Source: Mycobacterium sp. MYCO198283 (GTDB taxonomy: Bacteria; Actinomycetota; Actinomycetes; Mycobacteriales; Mycobacteriaceae). Taken from it: a stretch of 64,000 bases of DNA. The stretch is from assembly GCF_021213805.1 (NCBI RefSeq), contig NZ_JAJQJI010000006.1:124001-188000 (forward strand), given 5' to 3'. Within the stretch, counting starts at the first letter, position 1, and each line of letters opens with the position of its first letter. This document shows positions 9,065-20,696 of the stretch, in pieces. Below the pieces are notes generated by a model. It did no database searches and was not told the DNA's origin. It saw only the letters and a program-made list of their open reading frames with translations. The translations under genes were made by a program, and so were the position numbers.

Positions 9065-9667
9065 ATGACGCGGGTGCGGTTCACCGGGCGCATCGGCGGT
9101 GTCGGCACGTCCTCCGGGGTGCGCATGGTGATCGGCAGCTGGGCGGTATCGCCGTTCGGGTCGTTCACCGACGCGATGGTGCAGTCGGCGGACGGCCGGC
9201 GGACGTTGGTGGCGCCGACCGACGAGGTCGCCGAATTCGTCGCTGCGACCTACCACTTCGACCAGGTCGTGGTGCAGCCGGTGGACGCCGTCCTGACCGG
9301 TGACGCGCTGACGGTGGACGCCGAGGACCTGCGGGTGGTGTTGCGCATCGGCGGGCCGGGCCCGTTCGACCGGCTGCTGCGGCTGGTGCCGCCGCCGCTG
9401 TCGCGGGCGCCGCGGTGGCTGCGGGCGATCGACCCGGTGGCGTCGTGGCTGGTGCCCGGCGTCCACACCGCGGGCACCGCCGGCAACGGCCGCCGCGAGT
9501 ACTACGGCGTGCGGCGCACCCGGCTGATCACCGGGGTCAGCGGCCACTTCCGCGGCGCGGATCTCGGCGGGCTGAGCCGACTCGAGCCGCCGGTGCAGTT
9601 CGGTTTTGCGTCGGCACCGGCGACCCCGCAGCTGGTGTCGGTGACGACGACCATCGACCTGCCCTGA
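9065..9667 (+). CDS. Conserved hypothetical protein
   Basis: A 200-residue cytoplasmic protein without signal peptide or membrane segment. The sequence is rich in beta-strand-like stretches (RMVIGSWAVSPFGSF, FVAATYHFDQVVVQPVD) and resembles small conserved proteins of mycobacteria that I cannot name. It is divergent from the DUF72 gene with a 106-base gap and convergent with lon, from which it is separated by 97 bases holding a hairpin. No function is proposed. Confidence 0.7.
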   Translation: MTRVRFTGRIGGVGTSSGVRMVIGSWAVSPFGSFTDAMVQSADGRRTLVAPTDEVAEFVAATYHFDQVVVQPVDAVLTGDALTVDAEDLRVVLRIGGPGPFDRLLRLVPPPLSRAPRWLRAIDPVASWLVPGVHTAGTAGNGRREYYGVRRTRLITGVSGHFRGADLGGLSRLEPPVQFGFASAPATPQLVSVTTTIDLP

Positions 9668-9703
9668 TCGCCGCCGGCCCCGTCGGCGCGAGGGTGCGCG
9701 CCG

Positions 9704-9731
9704 GTACGCCTGGCGCGGCGTGCCGGCGTAC
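9704..9731. terminator. Candidate bidirectional terminator hairpin
   Basis: GTACGCC at 9704-9710 pairs with GGCGTAC at 9725-9731, and an inner GGC/GCC can extend the stem. It lies between convergent genes (hypothetical protein ending at 9667, lon ending at 9765). There is no U-tract, which is usual for mycobacterial terminators. Confidence 0.4.
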
Positions 9732-9764
9732 GGACACGCACGCTCGCGGAAACAACGGGACCCC

Positions 9765-12101
<2,337 letters not shown>

Positions 12102-12204
12102 TCAGTCCTCCAAAGTTAAGCCTGATTCGCTCAACCCGGCCGGGTGCACGGTTGTTCCTGCGTCACGGCCGCTCAGCTGCACGCGAACGCCTAGCCTCGA
12201 CCGC

Positions 12205-13365
12205 GTGAACGCTCCAGTCGCCCTGCGAGCCGGAATTCCGCCGTTCTACGTCATGGACGTCTGGCTCGCGGCGGCGCAGCGGCAGCACACGCACGGCGAT
12301 CTGGTGAACCTGTCGGCAGGCCAGCCCAGCGTCGGGGCGCCCGCGGCGGTGCGGGCGGCCGCCAAGGCAGCCCTGGATGGCGGCCCGCTCGGCTACACCG
12401 TCGCGCTCGGCATCCCGGAGCTGCGGGCCGCGATCGCCGCCTCGTACGCCGCGCGCCACGGGCTGGCGGTCGACGCCGACGACGTGGTCGTGACGACGGG
12501 CAGCTCGGGCGGCTTCCTGCTCACGTTCCTCGCCTGCTTCGACGCCGGGGACCGCGTCGCGCTCGCCAGCCCCGGCTACCCCTGTTACCGCAACATCCTG
12601 TCCGCGCTGGGCTGCGAGGTGGTCGAGCTGCCCTGCGGGCCGACGACCCGCTACCAGCCCACGGCGGCCATGCTCGCCGATCTCGACCCGCCGGTGCAGG
12701 GCGTCATCGTCGCAAGCCCGGCGAACCCCACGGGCACCGTCATCCCGCCCGGCGAGCTCGCCGCGATCGCCCGCTGGTGCGACGAGACCGGCGTCCGGCT
12801 GGTCAGCGACGAGGTGTACCACGGGCTGGTGTACGCCGGCGCCCCGCCGACCAGCTGCGCCTGGCAGACCTCGCGCGACGCCGTGGTGGTGAACAGCTTC
12901 TCGAAGTACTACGCGATGACGGGCTGGCGGCTCGGCTGGCTCTTGGTGCCGCCCGCGCTGCGCCGCGCCGTCGACTGCCTGACCGGCAACTTCACCATCT
13001 GTCCGCCGGTGCTGTCGCAGTACGCCGCGGTGGCCGCGTTCACCCCCGACGCGATCGCCGAGGCCGACGGGCTGGTGAGCCACTACGAGGCCAATCGCCG
13101 GCTGCTGCTCGACGGGCTGGCCGCCATCGGGCTGCACCGGCTCGCCCCGGCCGACGGCGCGTTCTACGTCTACGCCGACGTCTCCGACCACACCGACGAC
13201 TCGTTGGCGTTCTGTGAACGGCTGCTCGCCGACACCGGCGTGGCGATCGCGCCGGGCATCGACTTCGACACCGTGCGCGGCGGTGACTTCGTGCGGCTGT
13301 CGTTCGCCGGTCCGACCGCCGACATCGACGAGGCGCTGCGGCGGATGGGGCCGTGGCTAGCGTGA
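12205..13365 (+). CDS. PLP-dependent class I/II aminotransferase
   Basis: A 386-residue fold-type I aminotransferase. Visible signatures are the [15 protein letters not shown] block, TTGSSGGF for phosphate binding, [12 protein letters not shown] for the substrate carboxylate, DEVYHGL with the pyridine-binding Asp, and [16 protein letters not shown] with the Schiff-base Lys. The open frame extends to 11956, but that would run into lon; the GTG at 12205 begins the family-typical sequence ([18 protein letters not shown]) and is the better start. It could be an aspartate- or branched-chain-type enzyme; specificity cannot be read. Its 3' end overlaps the convergent lldD-like gene by 9 bases. Confidence 0.9.
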   Translation: MNAPVALRAGIPPFYVMDVWLAAAQRQHTHGDLVNLSAGQPSVGAPAAVRAAAKAALDGGPLGYTVALGIPELRAAIAASYAARHGLAVDADDVVVTTGSSGGFLLTFLACFDAGDRVALASPGYPCYRNILSALGCEVVELPCGPTTRYQPTAAMLADLDPPVQGVIVASPANPTGTVIPPGELAAIARWCDETGVRLVSDEVYHGLVYAGAPPTSCAWQTSRDAVVVNSFSKYYAMTGWRLGWLLVPPALRRAVDCLTGNFTICPPVLSQYAAVAAFTPDAIAEADGLVSHYEANRRLLLDGLAAIGLHRLAPADGAFYVYADVSDHTDDSLAFCERLLADTGVAIAPGIDFDTVRGGDFVRLSFAGPTADIDEALRRMGPWLA

Positions 13366-14559
13366 CAGCTGGGTGACGTGCTGCGGGCCGAGCTCGTCGA
13401 GGGAGGCGACGCCGAGCAGCTTCATGGTGCGCACGATCTCGGCGCGCAGGATCTCGATCGCGCGGTCGACGCCCGCTTCGCCGCCGGCCATCAACCCGTA
13501 GAGGTACGCCCGGCCGACGAGCGTGAACCGGGCACCGAGCGCGATCGCCGCGACGATGTCGGCGCCCGAGCGGATACCGGTGTCGAGCAGCACCTCGGTG
13601 TGGGCGCCGACGTCGGCGACCACGGCGGGCAGCAGCCGGAACGGCACCGGCGCCCGGTCGAGCTGTCGCCCGCCGTGATTCGACAGCACGATGCCGTCGA
13701 CGCCCAGGTCGGTGACGCGGCGGGCGTCGGCCACCGTCTGGATGCCCTTGACGACGAACTTCCCCGACCACTGCGCGCGGATCCACGCCAGGTCGTCGAC
13801 GGTGATCGTGGGGTCGAACAGCGTGTCGAGGAGTTCGGCGACGGTGCCGGGCCAGCGGTCGAACGTCGCGAACGTCAGCGGTTCGGTGGTGAGGAAGTCG
13901 AACCACCACCGCGGATGGCGCACCGCGTCGAGCACCGTCGCTGCCGTCAGCGCCGGCGGGATGGTCATGCCGTTGCGCGTGTCGCGCAGCCGCATGCCCG
14001 CCACCGGCACGTCGACGGTCACCAGCAGCGTGTCGAAGCCGGCGGCCGCCGCCCGCTCCACCAGCGCCATCGACGCCTCCCGGTCGCGCCACAGGTACAG
14101 CTGAAACCAGTTGCGGCCGTGCGGGTGTGCGGCGCGGACGGCCTCGGGCGTCGCGGTGCCCAGCGTCGACAGCGTGAACGGGATGCCGGCCCGGGCGGCG
14201 GCGCGGGCACCGGCGCCCTCACCGGCGGTGTGCATGAGGCGGGTGAATCCGGTGGGCGCGATGCCAAACGGCAACGCCGCGGTGCCGCCGAGCACCTCGC
14301 GCCCGGTGTCGACGCGCGACACGTCCCGCAGGATCGACGGATGGAACTCGATGTCGCGGAACGCTGCTCGCGAGCGGGTCAACGACACCTCGGCCTCGGC
14401 GGCACCGTCGGTGTAGTCGAACGCCGCGCGCGGGGTGCGCCGGCGGGCCAGCGTGCGCAGGTCCTCGATGGTCAGCGCGCGGTTCAGCCCGCGGGTGGGA
14501 CGCGCGAACCGCACCAGCGGTGCCAACTCGCGGGGCCGGGGGAGCCGACGATCCGTCAC
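13357..14559 (-). CDS. lldD: FMN-dependent alpha-hydroxy acid dehydrogenase, LldD2-like
   Basis: This enzyme oxidises L-lactate or a related 2-hydroxy acid with FMN. It matches the mycobacterial LldD2 pattern closely: [66 protein letters not shown] and the catalytic [15 protein letters not shown] block. The frame opens at ATG 14595, but the GTG at 14559 has an AAAGGA ribosome-binding sequence about 9 bases upstream and gives a 400-residue protein starting [11 protein letters not shown], as in homologues. It is divergent from ilvX with 77 bases between starts, so a shared regulatory region is likely. Substrate could be other than lactate. Confidence 0.88.
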   Translation of the reverse strand: MTDRRLPRPRELAPLVRFARPTRGLNRALTIEDLRTLARRRTPRAAFDYTDGAAEAEVSLTRSRAAFRDIEFHPSILRDVSRVDTGREVLGGTAALPFGIAPTGFTRLMHTAGEGAGARAAARAGIPFTLSTLGTATPEAVRAAHPHGRNWFQLYLWRDREASMALVERAAAAGFDTLLVTVDVPVAGMRLRDTRNGMTIPPALTAATVLDAVRHPRWWFDFLTTEPLTFATFDRWPGTVAELLDTLFDPTITVDDLAWIRAQWSGKFVVKGIQTVADARRVTDLGVDGIVLSNHGGRQLDRAPVPFRLLPAVVADVGAHTEVLLDTGIRSGADIVAAIALGARFTLVGRAYLYGLMAGGEAGVDRAIEILRAEIVRTMKLLGVASLDELGPQHVTQLSR

Positions 14560-14636
14560 CTCAGGCGTTCCTTTCCGCCGCGCGGTTGGCAGCACACTAA
14601 CGTGGGCACTGCGGCGGCACCCGAGGAGGGTTTTCG

Positions 14637-16181
14637 ATGCGCGGAGCGGAAGCGCTGGTGAGGACGCTGGTCGACCACGGCGTCGACGTGTGCTTCGCCA
14701 ATCCCGGCACGTCGGAGATGCACGTCGTCGCTGCGCTGGACACCGTCGGCGGCCTGCGGGGCGTGCTCGCGCTGGCGGAGGGGGTCGCGACCGGCGCCGC
14801 CGACGGCTACGCCCGCATCGCCGACCGGCCCGCGGCGGTGCTGCTGCATCTGGGGCCCGGGCTGGGCAACGGGCTGGCGAACCTGCACAACGCCCGCCGC
14901 GCCGGGGTCCCGCTGCTTGCGGTCATCGGCGACCACGCCACCTCCCACAAGCGGTACGACGCCCCGCTGGAATCCGACATCGACGCGGTGGCGGGCACGG
15001 TCGCCGGCTGGGTGCGCCGCACCGGCCGACCGCGAGACATCGGCGCCGACGCCGCCGCGGCCGTCGCCGCCGCGGCGACCGGTGCCGTGGCCGCGCTGAT
15101 CCTGCCCGCCGACGTGTGCTGGTCGGACGGCGCCGAACCCGCCGGCCCGGCCGTCGCGGCCTCGCCCGCGCACCCGGACGACGCCGCCGTGCGCACGGCG
15201 GCCACGGCGCTGCGGTCCGGCGATCCCGCGGTGCTGCTGATCGGTGGCGATGCGACCCGCGAACCGGGCTTGTCGGCCGCGGCCCGGATCGCCGCCGCCA
15301 CCGGGGCGCAGCTGCTGTGCGAGACCTTCCCGGCCCGGCTGCAGCGCGGGGCGGGGTTGCCGCCGGTCGAGCGGCTCGGCTACTTCGCCGAGGCCGCCGC
15401 CGCGCAGCTGGCCGGCGTCCGGCGGCTGGTGCTCGCGGGCGCGCGGTCGCCGGTGTCGTTCTTCGCCTACCCGGGCCGTCCCAGCGACCTCGTGCCCGAA
15501 GGCTGCGACGTGCACGTCCTGGCGGCGCGAGGCGCCGCGACGGCCGCGCTGACGGCGCTCGCCGACGAGGTCGCCCGCGGTGTCGCCGCACCCCTGGCCC
15601 CGGCCCGCCGGCCGGCGCTGCCGACGGGACCGTTGACGGCCGCCGCGATCGCCGACGCGGTCGGCGCGCTGCTGCCCGAACGCGCGATCGTCGTCGACGA
15701 GTCGAACACCGCCGGCCTGGCGCTGCCCGCGGCGACCGCCGGTGCGCCGCAGCATGACTGGCTGACCCTGACCGGCGGGGCGATCGGCTACGGACTGCCC
15801 GCCGCGGTCGGCGCCGCGATCGCCGCGCCCGACCGGCCGGTGCTGGCGTTGCAGGCCGACGGTTCGGCGATGTACACGCTTCCGGCGCTGTGGACGCAGG
15901 CCCGCGAGCGGCTCGACGTCACCACCGTCCTCTATGACAACCGCAGCTACGACATCCTGCGCGTGGAGCTGGCCCGCGTCGGCGCGAGCGGCGGCGAGCG
16001 CGCGAACGCGCTGTTCGACCTCGGCCGGCCCGATTTGGACTTCGTGCGGCTCGCCGAGGGCATGGGCGTGCCGGCGCGGCGGGCCGTCACGGCGAACGAG
16101 TTCGTCGACGCGCTGCGCGCCGCCCTGGCCGAACCCGGCCCCCACCTGATCGACGCCGTGATCCCTTCGATGATGGGCTGA
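14637..16181 (+). CDS. ilvX: IlvX-like thiamine-diphosphate enzyme
   Basis: A 514-residue ThDP-dependent enzyme of the acetolactate synthase/benzoylformate decarboxylase group, matching mycobacterial IlvX (Rv3509c) in length and in long segments such as [52 protein letters not shown] and [13 protein letters not shown]. The cofactor-activating Glu lies in [16 protein letters not shown] (residue 51 region). The ThDP/Mg motif is [10 protein letters not shown] continuing to YDNRSYDI. IlvX may not be a true biosynthetic acetolactate synthase. Its role is uncertain, and here it sits beside a 2-hydroxy-acid oxidase rather than with ilvBNC, so both could act on 2-oxo acids. The stop is 2 bases before the DUF1810 gene. 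Confidence 0.9.
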   Translation: MRGAEALVRTLVDHGVDVCFANPGTSEMHVVAALDTVGGLRGVLALAEGVATGAADGYARIADRPAAVLLHLGPGLGNGLANLHNARRAGVPLLAVIGDHATSHKRYDAPLESDIDAVAGTVAGWVRRTGRPRDIGADAAAAVAAAATGAVAALILPADVCWSDGAEPAGPAVAASPAHPDDAAVRTAATALRSGDPAVLLIGGDATREPGLSAAARIAAATGAQLLCETFPARLQRGAGLPPVERLGYFAEAAAAQLAGVRRLVLAGARSPVSFFAYPGRPSDLVPEGCDVHVLAARGAATAALTALADEVARGVAAPLAPARRPALPTGPLTAAAIADAVGALLPERAIVVDESNTAGLALPAATAGAPQHDWLTLTGGAIGYGLPAAVGAAIAAPDRPVLALQADGSAMYTLPALWTQARERLDVTTVLYDNRSYDILRVELARVGASGGERANALFDLGRPDLDFVRLAEGMGVPARRAVTANEFVDALRAALAEPGPHLIDAVIPSMMG

Positions 16182-16183
16182 CC

Positions 16184-16603
16184 GTGGATCCGTATGACCT
16201 GCAGCGCTTCGTCGACGCCCAAGCGCCGGTGTTCGACACCGTCGTCCGGGAGCTGGAGAACGGCGCCAAGCGCAGCCACTGGATGTGGTTCGTCTTCCCC
16301 CAGCTCGCCGGGCTGGGCCACAGCCCGACGGCACAGCGCTACGCGATCTCCGGGCGCGACGAAGCCGTCGCCTATCTGCAGCACCCGGTGCTCGGGCCGC
16401 GGCTGCGGCAGTGCACGTCACTGGTCAACCGCGTCTCCGGTCGCTCGGCGCGGGCGATCTTCGGCTCTCCGGACGACCTGAAGTTCCGCTCGTCGATGAC
16501 GCTGTTCCGCCGCGTCACCGACGACAACGCCGAATTCGTTGCGGCCCTGGACCGCTACTACGGCGGCGAGGACGATCCGGCGACGCTGGCCCGGCTCTGC
16601 TAG
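16184..16603 (+). CDS. DUF1810 family protein
   Basis: A 139-residue DUF1810 protein, like M. tuberculosis Rv1873. Family marks are DPYDLQRFVDAQ at the start, AKRSHWMWFVFPQLAGLG, the SAQRYAI-like PTAQRYAISGRDEA and FGSPDDLKFRSSMTLF. DUF1810 proteins are small helical proteins of unknown activity. The start is a GTG two bases after the ilvX stop, so it is probably co-transcribed. The 3' end overlaps the convergent GH13 gene by 4 bases. Confidence 0.92.
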   Translation: MDPYDLQRFVDAQAPVFDTVVRELENGAKRSHWMWFVFPQLAGLGHSPTAQRYAISGRDEAVAYLQHPVLGPRLRQCTSLVNRVSGRSARAIFGSPDDLKFRSSMTLFRRVTDDNAEFVAALDRYYGGEDDPATLARLC

Positions 16604-17907
16604 CCGGCGGGCGCCAGGATCCGCCAGCCGCGCGGCGGCACGTCGACGGTGTCGGTGCGGCCCGGCGGCGGCGCGCCGCTGCCCCCCAGCACCTCGACGG
16701 CCGCACACCGGAAGTCGCTGTGCCGCAACCGCATCGGGGTGTCACCGATGTTGAGCGCGACGAGCAGCGCGTCGTCCCCGACGGCGGTCCGGTACAGGTA
16801 TCCGGTGTTGTCGAGGCGCAGCGTCGTGGTGGTCGCGTCGGCCAGCCAGGCGTGGCGGCGGCGCAGCCCGATGAGGAACTGGTGGACGCGCAACAGCTCT
16901 TCGGCGCCCGGGTCGAGCCGCGTTGGGGGAGCACCGAACTCGGGGCGGATGGCGTCGTCGCCGCCGAACCGCTCCTCCTTGACCCCTTCGTAGCCGAACT
17001 CGTCGCCGGCGTACACGCTCGGGACGCCGCCGAGCGTGAACTGCAGGACGAGCGCGTGGGGGAGCAGCGCCGGGTCGGTCAGCTGGCTGGCGATCCGGGT
17101 GACGTCGTGGTTGCCGACGAAGGTGAGCGGCCGGAAGACGGACAGGAAGTCGTTGTGGCGCTGCAGCGCCCAGTCGAGTTCGTAGAAGTTGGCGTCGTTG
17201 AGCGCGCTCCACGTCGCCTTCCACAGTTCGTACTGGGTCACCGAGTCGTAGCCGGCGTCGCGGACATGGGCGATGTAGTCGCCGTGGATGACCTCACCGA
17301 CGAACCAGGCATCGGGGTGGCGGCGGCGCACCTCCGGCAGCACCTGCGCCCAGAACGGGTCGGGCACGGCGTACGCCGCGTCCAGCCGCCAGCCGTCGGC
17401 GCCGCGCGCGAGCCAGTGCGACATCACGTCGGTGACGTAGCCGATCACCTCCGGCTCGCGGTGGTTGAGCGCGATCAACTCGCCGTGACCCTCGAACGTT
17501 GCGAACCCGTCGCGGCCCCGCCGGAACCAGTGCTCGCCGTGCCCGCCGAGCGCCTCCCGGTAGCGCGGGAAGTCGGTGCCGACGTGGTTGAACACGCCGT
17601 CGAGCAGCACCTTCAGGCCGCGGCGGCGCGCCTCGGCGACGAGGTGGTCGAAGTCGGCGTCGTCCCCGAGCCGCGGATCGATGCGGTAGTGGTCGGTGGT
17701 GTCGTAACCGTGGGTGCGGGACGCGAAGACGGGGCCGAGCGCGAGCCCGGAGCAGCCCAGCGCGATCGCGTGGTCGAGCCAGTCGACGATGCGCCGCAAC
17801 CGGTGCTCCTCGGGGCCCGGCGGTGGGGCGGCGGGGTGGGCGCCGACGAACCCGAGCGGATAGACCTGCCACCAGATGGCGTGGCGCACCCAGTCCGGTC
17901 CGGTCAC
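16600..17907 (-). CDS. GH13 alpha-amylase family glycosidase
   Basis: A 435-residue GH13 catalytic protein without signal peptide, so probably cytoplasmic. Motifs in order: LLDGVFNHVG (region I), GWRLDAAYAVP with the nucleophile Asp (region II), FVGEVIHGDY with the acid/base Glu (region III) and FVGNHDVTRI (region IV). The N-terminus VRHAIWWQVYPLGFVG is also typical. It likely acts on small alpha-glucans or maltodextrins; a branching or trehalose-synthase-type role is not indicated. The start is a GTG that overlaps the stop of a 17-codon open frame just upstream. The 3' end overlaps the DUF1810 gene by 4 bases. Confidence 0.9.
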   Translation of the reverse strand: MTGPDWVRHAIWWQVYPLGFVGAHPAAPPPGPEEHRLRRIVDWLDHAIALGCSGLALGPVFASRTHGYDTTDHYRIDPRLGDDADFDHLVAEARRRGLKVLLDGVFNHVGTDFPRYREALGGHGEHWFRRGRDGFATFEGHGELIALNHREPEVIGYVTDVMSHWLARGADGWRLDAAYAVPDPFWAQVLPEVRRRHPDAWFVGEVIHGDYIAHVRDAGYDSVTQYELWKATWSALNDANFYELDWALQRHNDFLSVFRPLTFVGNHDVTRIASQLTDPALLPHALVLQFTLGGVPSVYAGDEFGYEGVKEERFGGDDAIRPEFGAPPTRLDPGAEELLRVHQFLIGLRRRHAWLADATTTTLRLDNTGYLYRTAVGDDALLVALNIGDTPMRLRHSDFRCAAVEVLGGSGAPPPGRTDTVDVPPRGWRILAPAG

Positions 17908-17956
17908 GGCCGGTAGCTCTCGGCGTAGCGGTCGTCGGTCGCCGTCGTCGTCGCCA
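17904..17956 (-). CDS. Possible 17-codon leader peptide before GH13 gene
   Basis: An ATG at 17956 preceded by AGGA opens a 17-codon frame (MATTTATDDRYAESYRP) whose TGA overlaps the GTG start of the glycosidase as GTGA. The overlap could couple translation initiation at a weak GTG start. It may also be chance in GC-rich DNA or the remnant of a longer N-terminus. Confidence 0.25.
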
Positions 17957-18025
17957 TGGTCCCATCCTGCGTGATGACGGATCGCTCGGTTCCGGCCACC
18001 CGGGGTGCTGTCAGCCAGGGCGCGG

Positions 18026-19510
18026 TCAGACCGGGCGCGGGAACCACCGCTGCAGCCAGCGGGTGAGCACTGCGGTGCGCCGTCCCGCGGCCGCGAGGTA
18101 GCCGTCCGGGCGCACCAGCAGCAATCCCGCCGGTAGCTCGTCGGTGTCGATCGGGGAGACCGTGACGACGTCGCGCCACGGCGCCAGGTCGGGTGCCGGC
18201 GTGCGGTTGGCGAAGAGCGTGAGCCCGGCCGTGTCGAGGTGGTCGTAGATGGACACGGGTGCGGAGCCGTTCACCGAGACGTCGGGCAGCCGGTCACCGG
18301 CGCGCAGGGCACCGAGCCGGCCGCCGCCGCGCGCGAGGTCGGCGTGGCGGTAGCCGGCGGCGACCTGGCCGAGCACCGATGCGGCGGTGCACTGCACGCG
18401 GCGGCGGCGCAACACCGCGGGGGCGACGTGCCGCAGCACCGCATGCACCGGGCGACGGGTGGAGGTGAAGACCCGCGTGGCGCGCTCGGTGAACCGCACC
18501 AGCCGGTGGATGACGGGCAGCCGGTCGGTCTGGTAGGTGTCGAGCAGGGCGGGCGCCGCGGCGCCGCGCAGCACCAGTGCGAGCTTCCACGACAGGTTGA
18601 TCATGTCCTGGATGCCGGCGTTCATGCCCTGCCCGCCGGCGGGGCTGTGGATGTGGGCGGCATCCCCGCCGAAGAAGATCCGCCCGGCGCGCAATGTCGC
18701 CATGTGCCGGCTGTTGATCCGGAACTCAGAGGTCCATTCCAGCTGCGACATCGTGGCGGGAAGGGGTGAGACGGCGTCGTAGCGCTGCTGCAGCCGCGTC
18801 GCGGTCAGCTCGCCGACCTCACCGCAGTCGGTGAGCATGAAGCGGAATCTGTTGCCGGACAGCGGAAATGCGGCGACGAAACCGTGCGGGGCGGTGAAGA
18901 CCGTGAGTTGGTCGCTCGGCAGCGCCCCGTGCGCGCGGGCGTCGGCCAACAGGTAGCGCTGCGCCAGCGCCCGGCCGGCGAACGGCAACCCGAGCGCCTT
19001 GCGGATCGCGCTGTGCGCACCGTCGGCGGCGATCACATACGCCGCGTGCACCACCTCGGTCGCGCCGTCGGCGCTGCGCAGTTCGGCGACGACGCCGTCG
19101 GCGGTCTGCGTGAGGGACCGGACCTCGACGCTGCGCTCGACCTTGCCGCCGTGGCGGCCGAGCTGGGCGGTCAGCAGCCGCTCGGTCTGCGACTGCGGCA
19201 GCAGCAGGATTGATCGGTACCGGCTCGGCATGGCGCCGAACTCGATGGCGCCCAGCCGCCGCCGGGAGTCGTAGAGGACGGTTCGGTGAGCGCGGGTGCC
19301 GAGTCGCAGCAGCTCGTCGCCGACGCCGCGGGGACGCAGCAGCTCGACGGTCCGCGCCTGGACGCCGAGCGCCCGCGAGGTGTTCGCGGGCACCGGGTTC
19401 CGGTCGACGATCCGGACGTCGACGCCCAGGCGGGCGAGTTCCATCGCGGCGGTGAGACCGGTCGGTCCGGCGCCGACGACGAGAACCGGGCGGGTGGCGT
19501 CAACGGTCAT
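18026..19510 (-). CDS. FAD-dependent aromatic monooxygenase (PheA/TfdB family)
   Basis: A 494-residue class A flavoprotein monooxygenase that hydroxylates aromatic or polyketide-like substrates using NAD(P)H and O2. It shows the GAGPTGLTAAMELARLG dinucleotide-binding motif at residues 13-29, a YVIAADGAHSAIRKALG DG-type motif near 158-174, and the FAD-ribityl GDAAHIHSPAGGQGMNAG block near 276. The C-terminal thioredoxin-like domain ends in LLVRPDGYLAA. It is divergent from a TetR regulator with two operator-like palindromes between them, so it is probably that regulator's target and may detoxify the regulator's ligand. Substrate unknown. Confidence 0.92.
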   Translation of the reverse strand: MTVDATRPVLVVGAGPTGLTAAMELARLGVDVRIVDRNPVPANTSRALGVQARTVELLRPRGVGDELLRLGTRAHRTVLYDSRRRLGAIEFGAMPSRYRSILLLPQSQTERLLTAQLGRHGGKVERSVEVRSLTQTADGVVAELRSADGATEVVHAAYVIAADGAHSAIRKALGLPFAGRALAQRYLLADARAHGALPSDQLTVFTAPHGFVAAFPLSGNRFRFMLTDCGEVGELTATRLQQRYDAVSPLPATMSQLEWTSEFRINSRHMATLRAGRIFFGGDAAHIHSPAGGQGMNAGIQDMINLSWKLALVLRGAAAPALLDTYQTDRLPVIHRLVRFTERATRVFTSTRRPVHAVLRHVAPAVLRRRRVQCTAASVLGQVAAGYRHADLARGGGRLGALRAGDRLPDVSVNGSAPVSIYDHLDTAGLTLFANRTPAPDLAPWRDVVTVSPIDTDELPAGLLLVRPDGYLAAAGRRTAVLTRWLQRWFPRPV

Positions 19511-19519
19511 GGCTGCCCC

Positions 19520-19585
19520 TAAGTCAACGAGTGGTGACTTAGACGCTAGGCCGCCGCACCGGTTGTGTCAACGGTTGGTGACTTA
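19520..19585. promoter_or_regulatory. Two TetR-type operator palindromes
   Basis: The first site spans 19520-19541: arms TAAGTCA and TGACTTA around an 8-base spacer, a perfect inverted repeat. The second, at 19564-19585, has the same right arm and spacer pattern with a degenerate left arm (TGTGTCA). The two sites are 44 bases apart (about four helical turns) and lie between the start codons of the monooxygenase (19510) and the TetR gene (19596), the usual arrangement for autoregulation plus repression of a divergent gene. Confidence 0.75.
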
Positions 19586-19595
19586 TAGTGCGGTG

Positions 19596-20168
19596 ATGGC
19601 AGCCGGACGTCCCCGTAACGCCGAGGGCACGCGGGCGGAGATCCTGGCCGCGGCCCGCCGCCGCTTCGGCACCGACGGCTACGACCGCACCACGCTGCGG
19701 GCGGTGGCCGCCGACGTCGGCGTCGACCCCGCGCTGGTGGTGCGGTATTTCGGCAGCAAGCAGCGGTTGTTCGCCGCGGCCGCGGAGTTCCGCATCGAGC
19801 TGCCGGACCTCACCGGCGTCGCGCCGGACGATCTGGCGGCCACGCTGTTGCCGCGGTTCTTCGCCGTGTGGGAGGGCGACAGCACGTTCCTGGCGCTGCT
19901 GCGGGCCGCGATGACCAGCCCCGCCGCCGCCCAGACGATGCGAGAGGTGTTCGCCGACCAGGTGGCGCCGCAGCTGGCGGTCGCCGCCCCCGACCACCCC
20001 CGCGAGCGTGCGGGCCTGCTGGGAGCGCTGATCATCGGGCTCGCCACCACGCGCTACGCGCTCGACGTACCGGCCGTCGCGACCTTGGACCACGACGCGC
20101 TCACCGACTGGCTGACCCCCGTGGTCCGGCACCTGCTCTGCGGCCCGGCCCCGGATGGCGCCGGCTGA
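19596..20168 (+). CDS. TetR family transcriptional regulator
   Basis: A 190-residue regulator. The N-terminal HTH is clear: RAEILAAARRRFGTDGYDRTTLRAVAADVGVDPALVV followed by RYFGSKQRLF. The C-terminal ligand domain is variable. The open frame extends upstream into the monooxygenase promoter; the ATG at 19596 starts the conventional AGRPRNAEGTR sequence and is preferred. The gene is divergent from the flavin monooxygenase and flanked by two palindromes that fit its own operator, suggesting repression relieved by an aromatic or xenobiotic ligand. Confidence 0.92.
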   Translation: MAAGRPRNAEGTRAEILAAARRRFGTDGYDRTTLRAVAADVGVDPALVVRYFGSKQRLFAAAAEFRIELPDLTGVAPDDLAATLLPRFFAVWEGDSTFLALLRAAMTSPAAAQTMREVFADQVAPQLAVAAPDHPRERAGLLGALIIGLATTRYALDVPAVATLDHDALTDWLTPVVRHLLCGPAPDGAG

Positions 20169-20240
20169 GTCACCGGATCGCCAGCGCGAAGTCGGCCCCG
20201 CCTGCGGCGGTTCGACACCGCAGCGGCGCGGCGGCCGGCC

Positions 20241-20486
20241 TCAGATGGCGGCGCGCAGCGGGGCCGCGGCGCGGCCTGCGAGCGCGGCCCGCGGATGCAC
20301 CGGGCACACGACCGGATCGGGCGCGTGGCGCTCGGCGTCGATGATGGCGCGCACGGTGCGGCGGCAGCGCCCGCAGTCCAGTCCCGCGCCGCAGGCCTTC
20401 GCGACGTCCTTGGACGTGGCGGCGCCGTTGGCGACGGCCTCGGCGACGACGTGACTCGTCACGCCCAGGCAGAGACAGACGTACAT
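20241..20486 (-). CDS. bfd: Bacterioferritin-associated ferredoxin
   Basis: An 81-residue BFD-like [2Fe-2S] protein that passes electrons to bacterioferritin to release stored iron. The four ligands are visible: C4 and C6 in YVCLCLG, and C38 and C41 in GLDCGRCRR. A short C-terminal extension after residue 62 is Ala/Arg-rich. It is divergent from bfrA with 210 bases between starts, which fits iron-linked co-regulation. Confidence 0.92.
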   Translation of the reverse strand: MYVCLCLGVTSHVVAEAVANGAATSKDVAKACGAGLDCGRCRRTVRAIIDAERHAPDPVVCPVHPRAALAGRAAAPLRAAI

Positions 20487-20537
20487 GCGCGCTCACCCTC
20501 CCGTCGGTCGGCGGCGGCAACGCCGCCCCGGCAGGAC

Positions 20538-20560
20538 TGAGGCTAACCTAGCCTTACCGT
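20538..20560. promoter_or_regulatory. Possible IdeR (iron) box between bfd and bfrA
   Basis: The segment contains GAGGCTAACCTAG followed by GCCTTACC. TAGCCTTACC differs by one base from half of the DtxR/IdeR consensus (TAGCCTAACC), but the full 19-base match is only partial by eye. The location, about 50 bases upstream of bfd and 140 upstream of bfrA, is appropriate for iron regulation. Confidence 0.45.
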
Positions 20561-20696
20561 CGAGCGCCAGACCTTCGGCGACCGACATGGCCGGCGAACG
20601 CGTCGCCCACGGCGTCGGGTGGACTAGGTTTGAGCCGCAGCCGGTGCCAGCCCCGCCGGCCGCGAAGTCACCGACGGCCCAGCCCCAGGAGCGCTC

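Noticed and set aside
14556..16421. 621-codon minus-strand frame
   Set aside because: Antisense to ilvX and the DUF1810 gene; no recognisable protein features.
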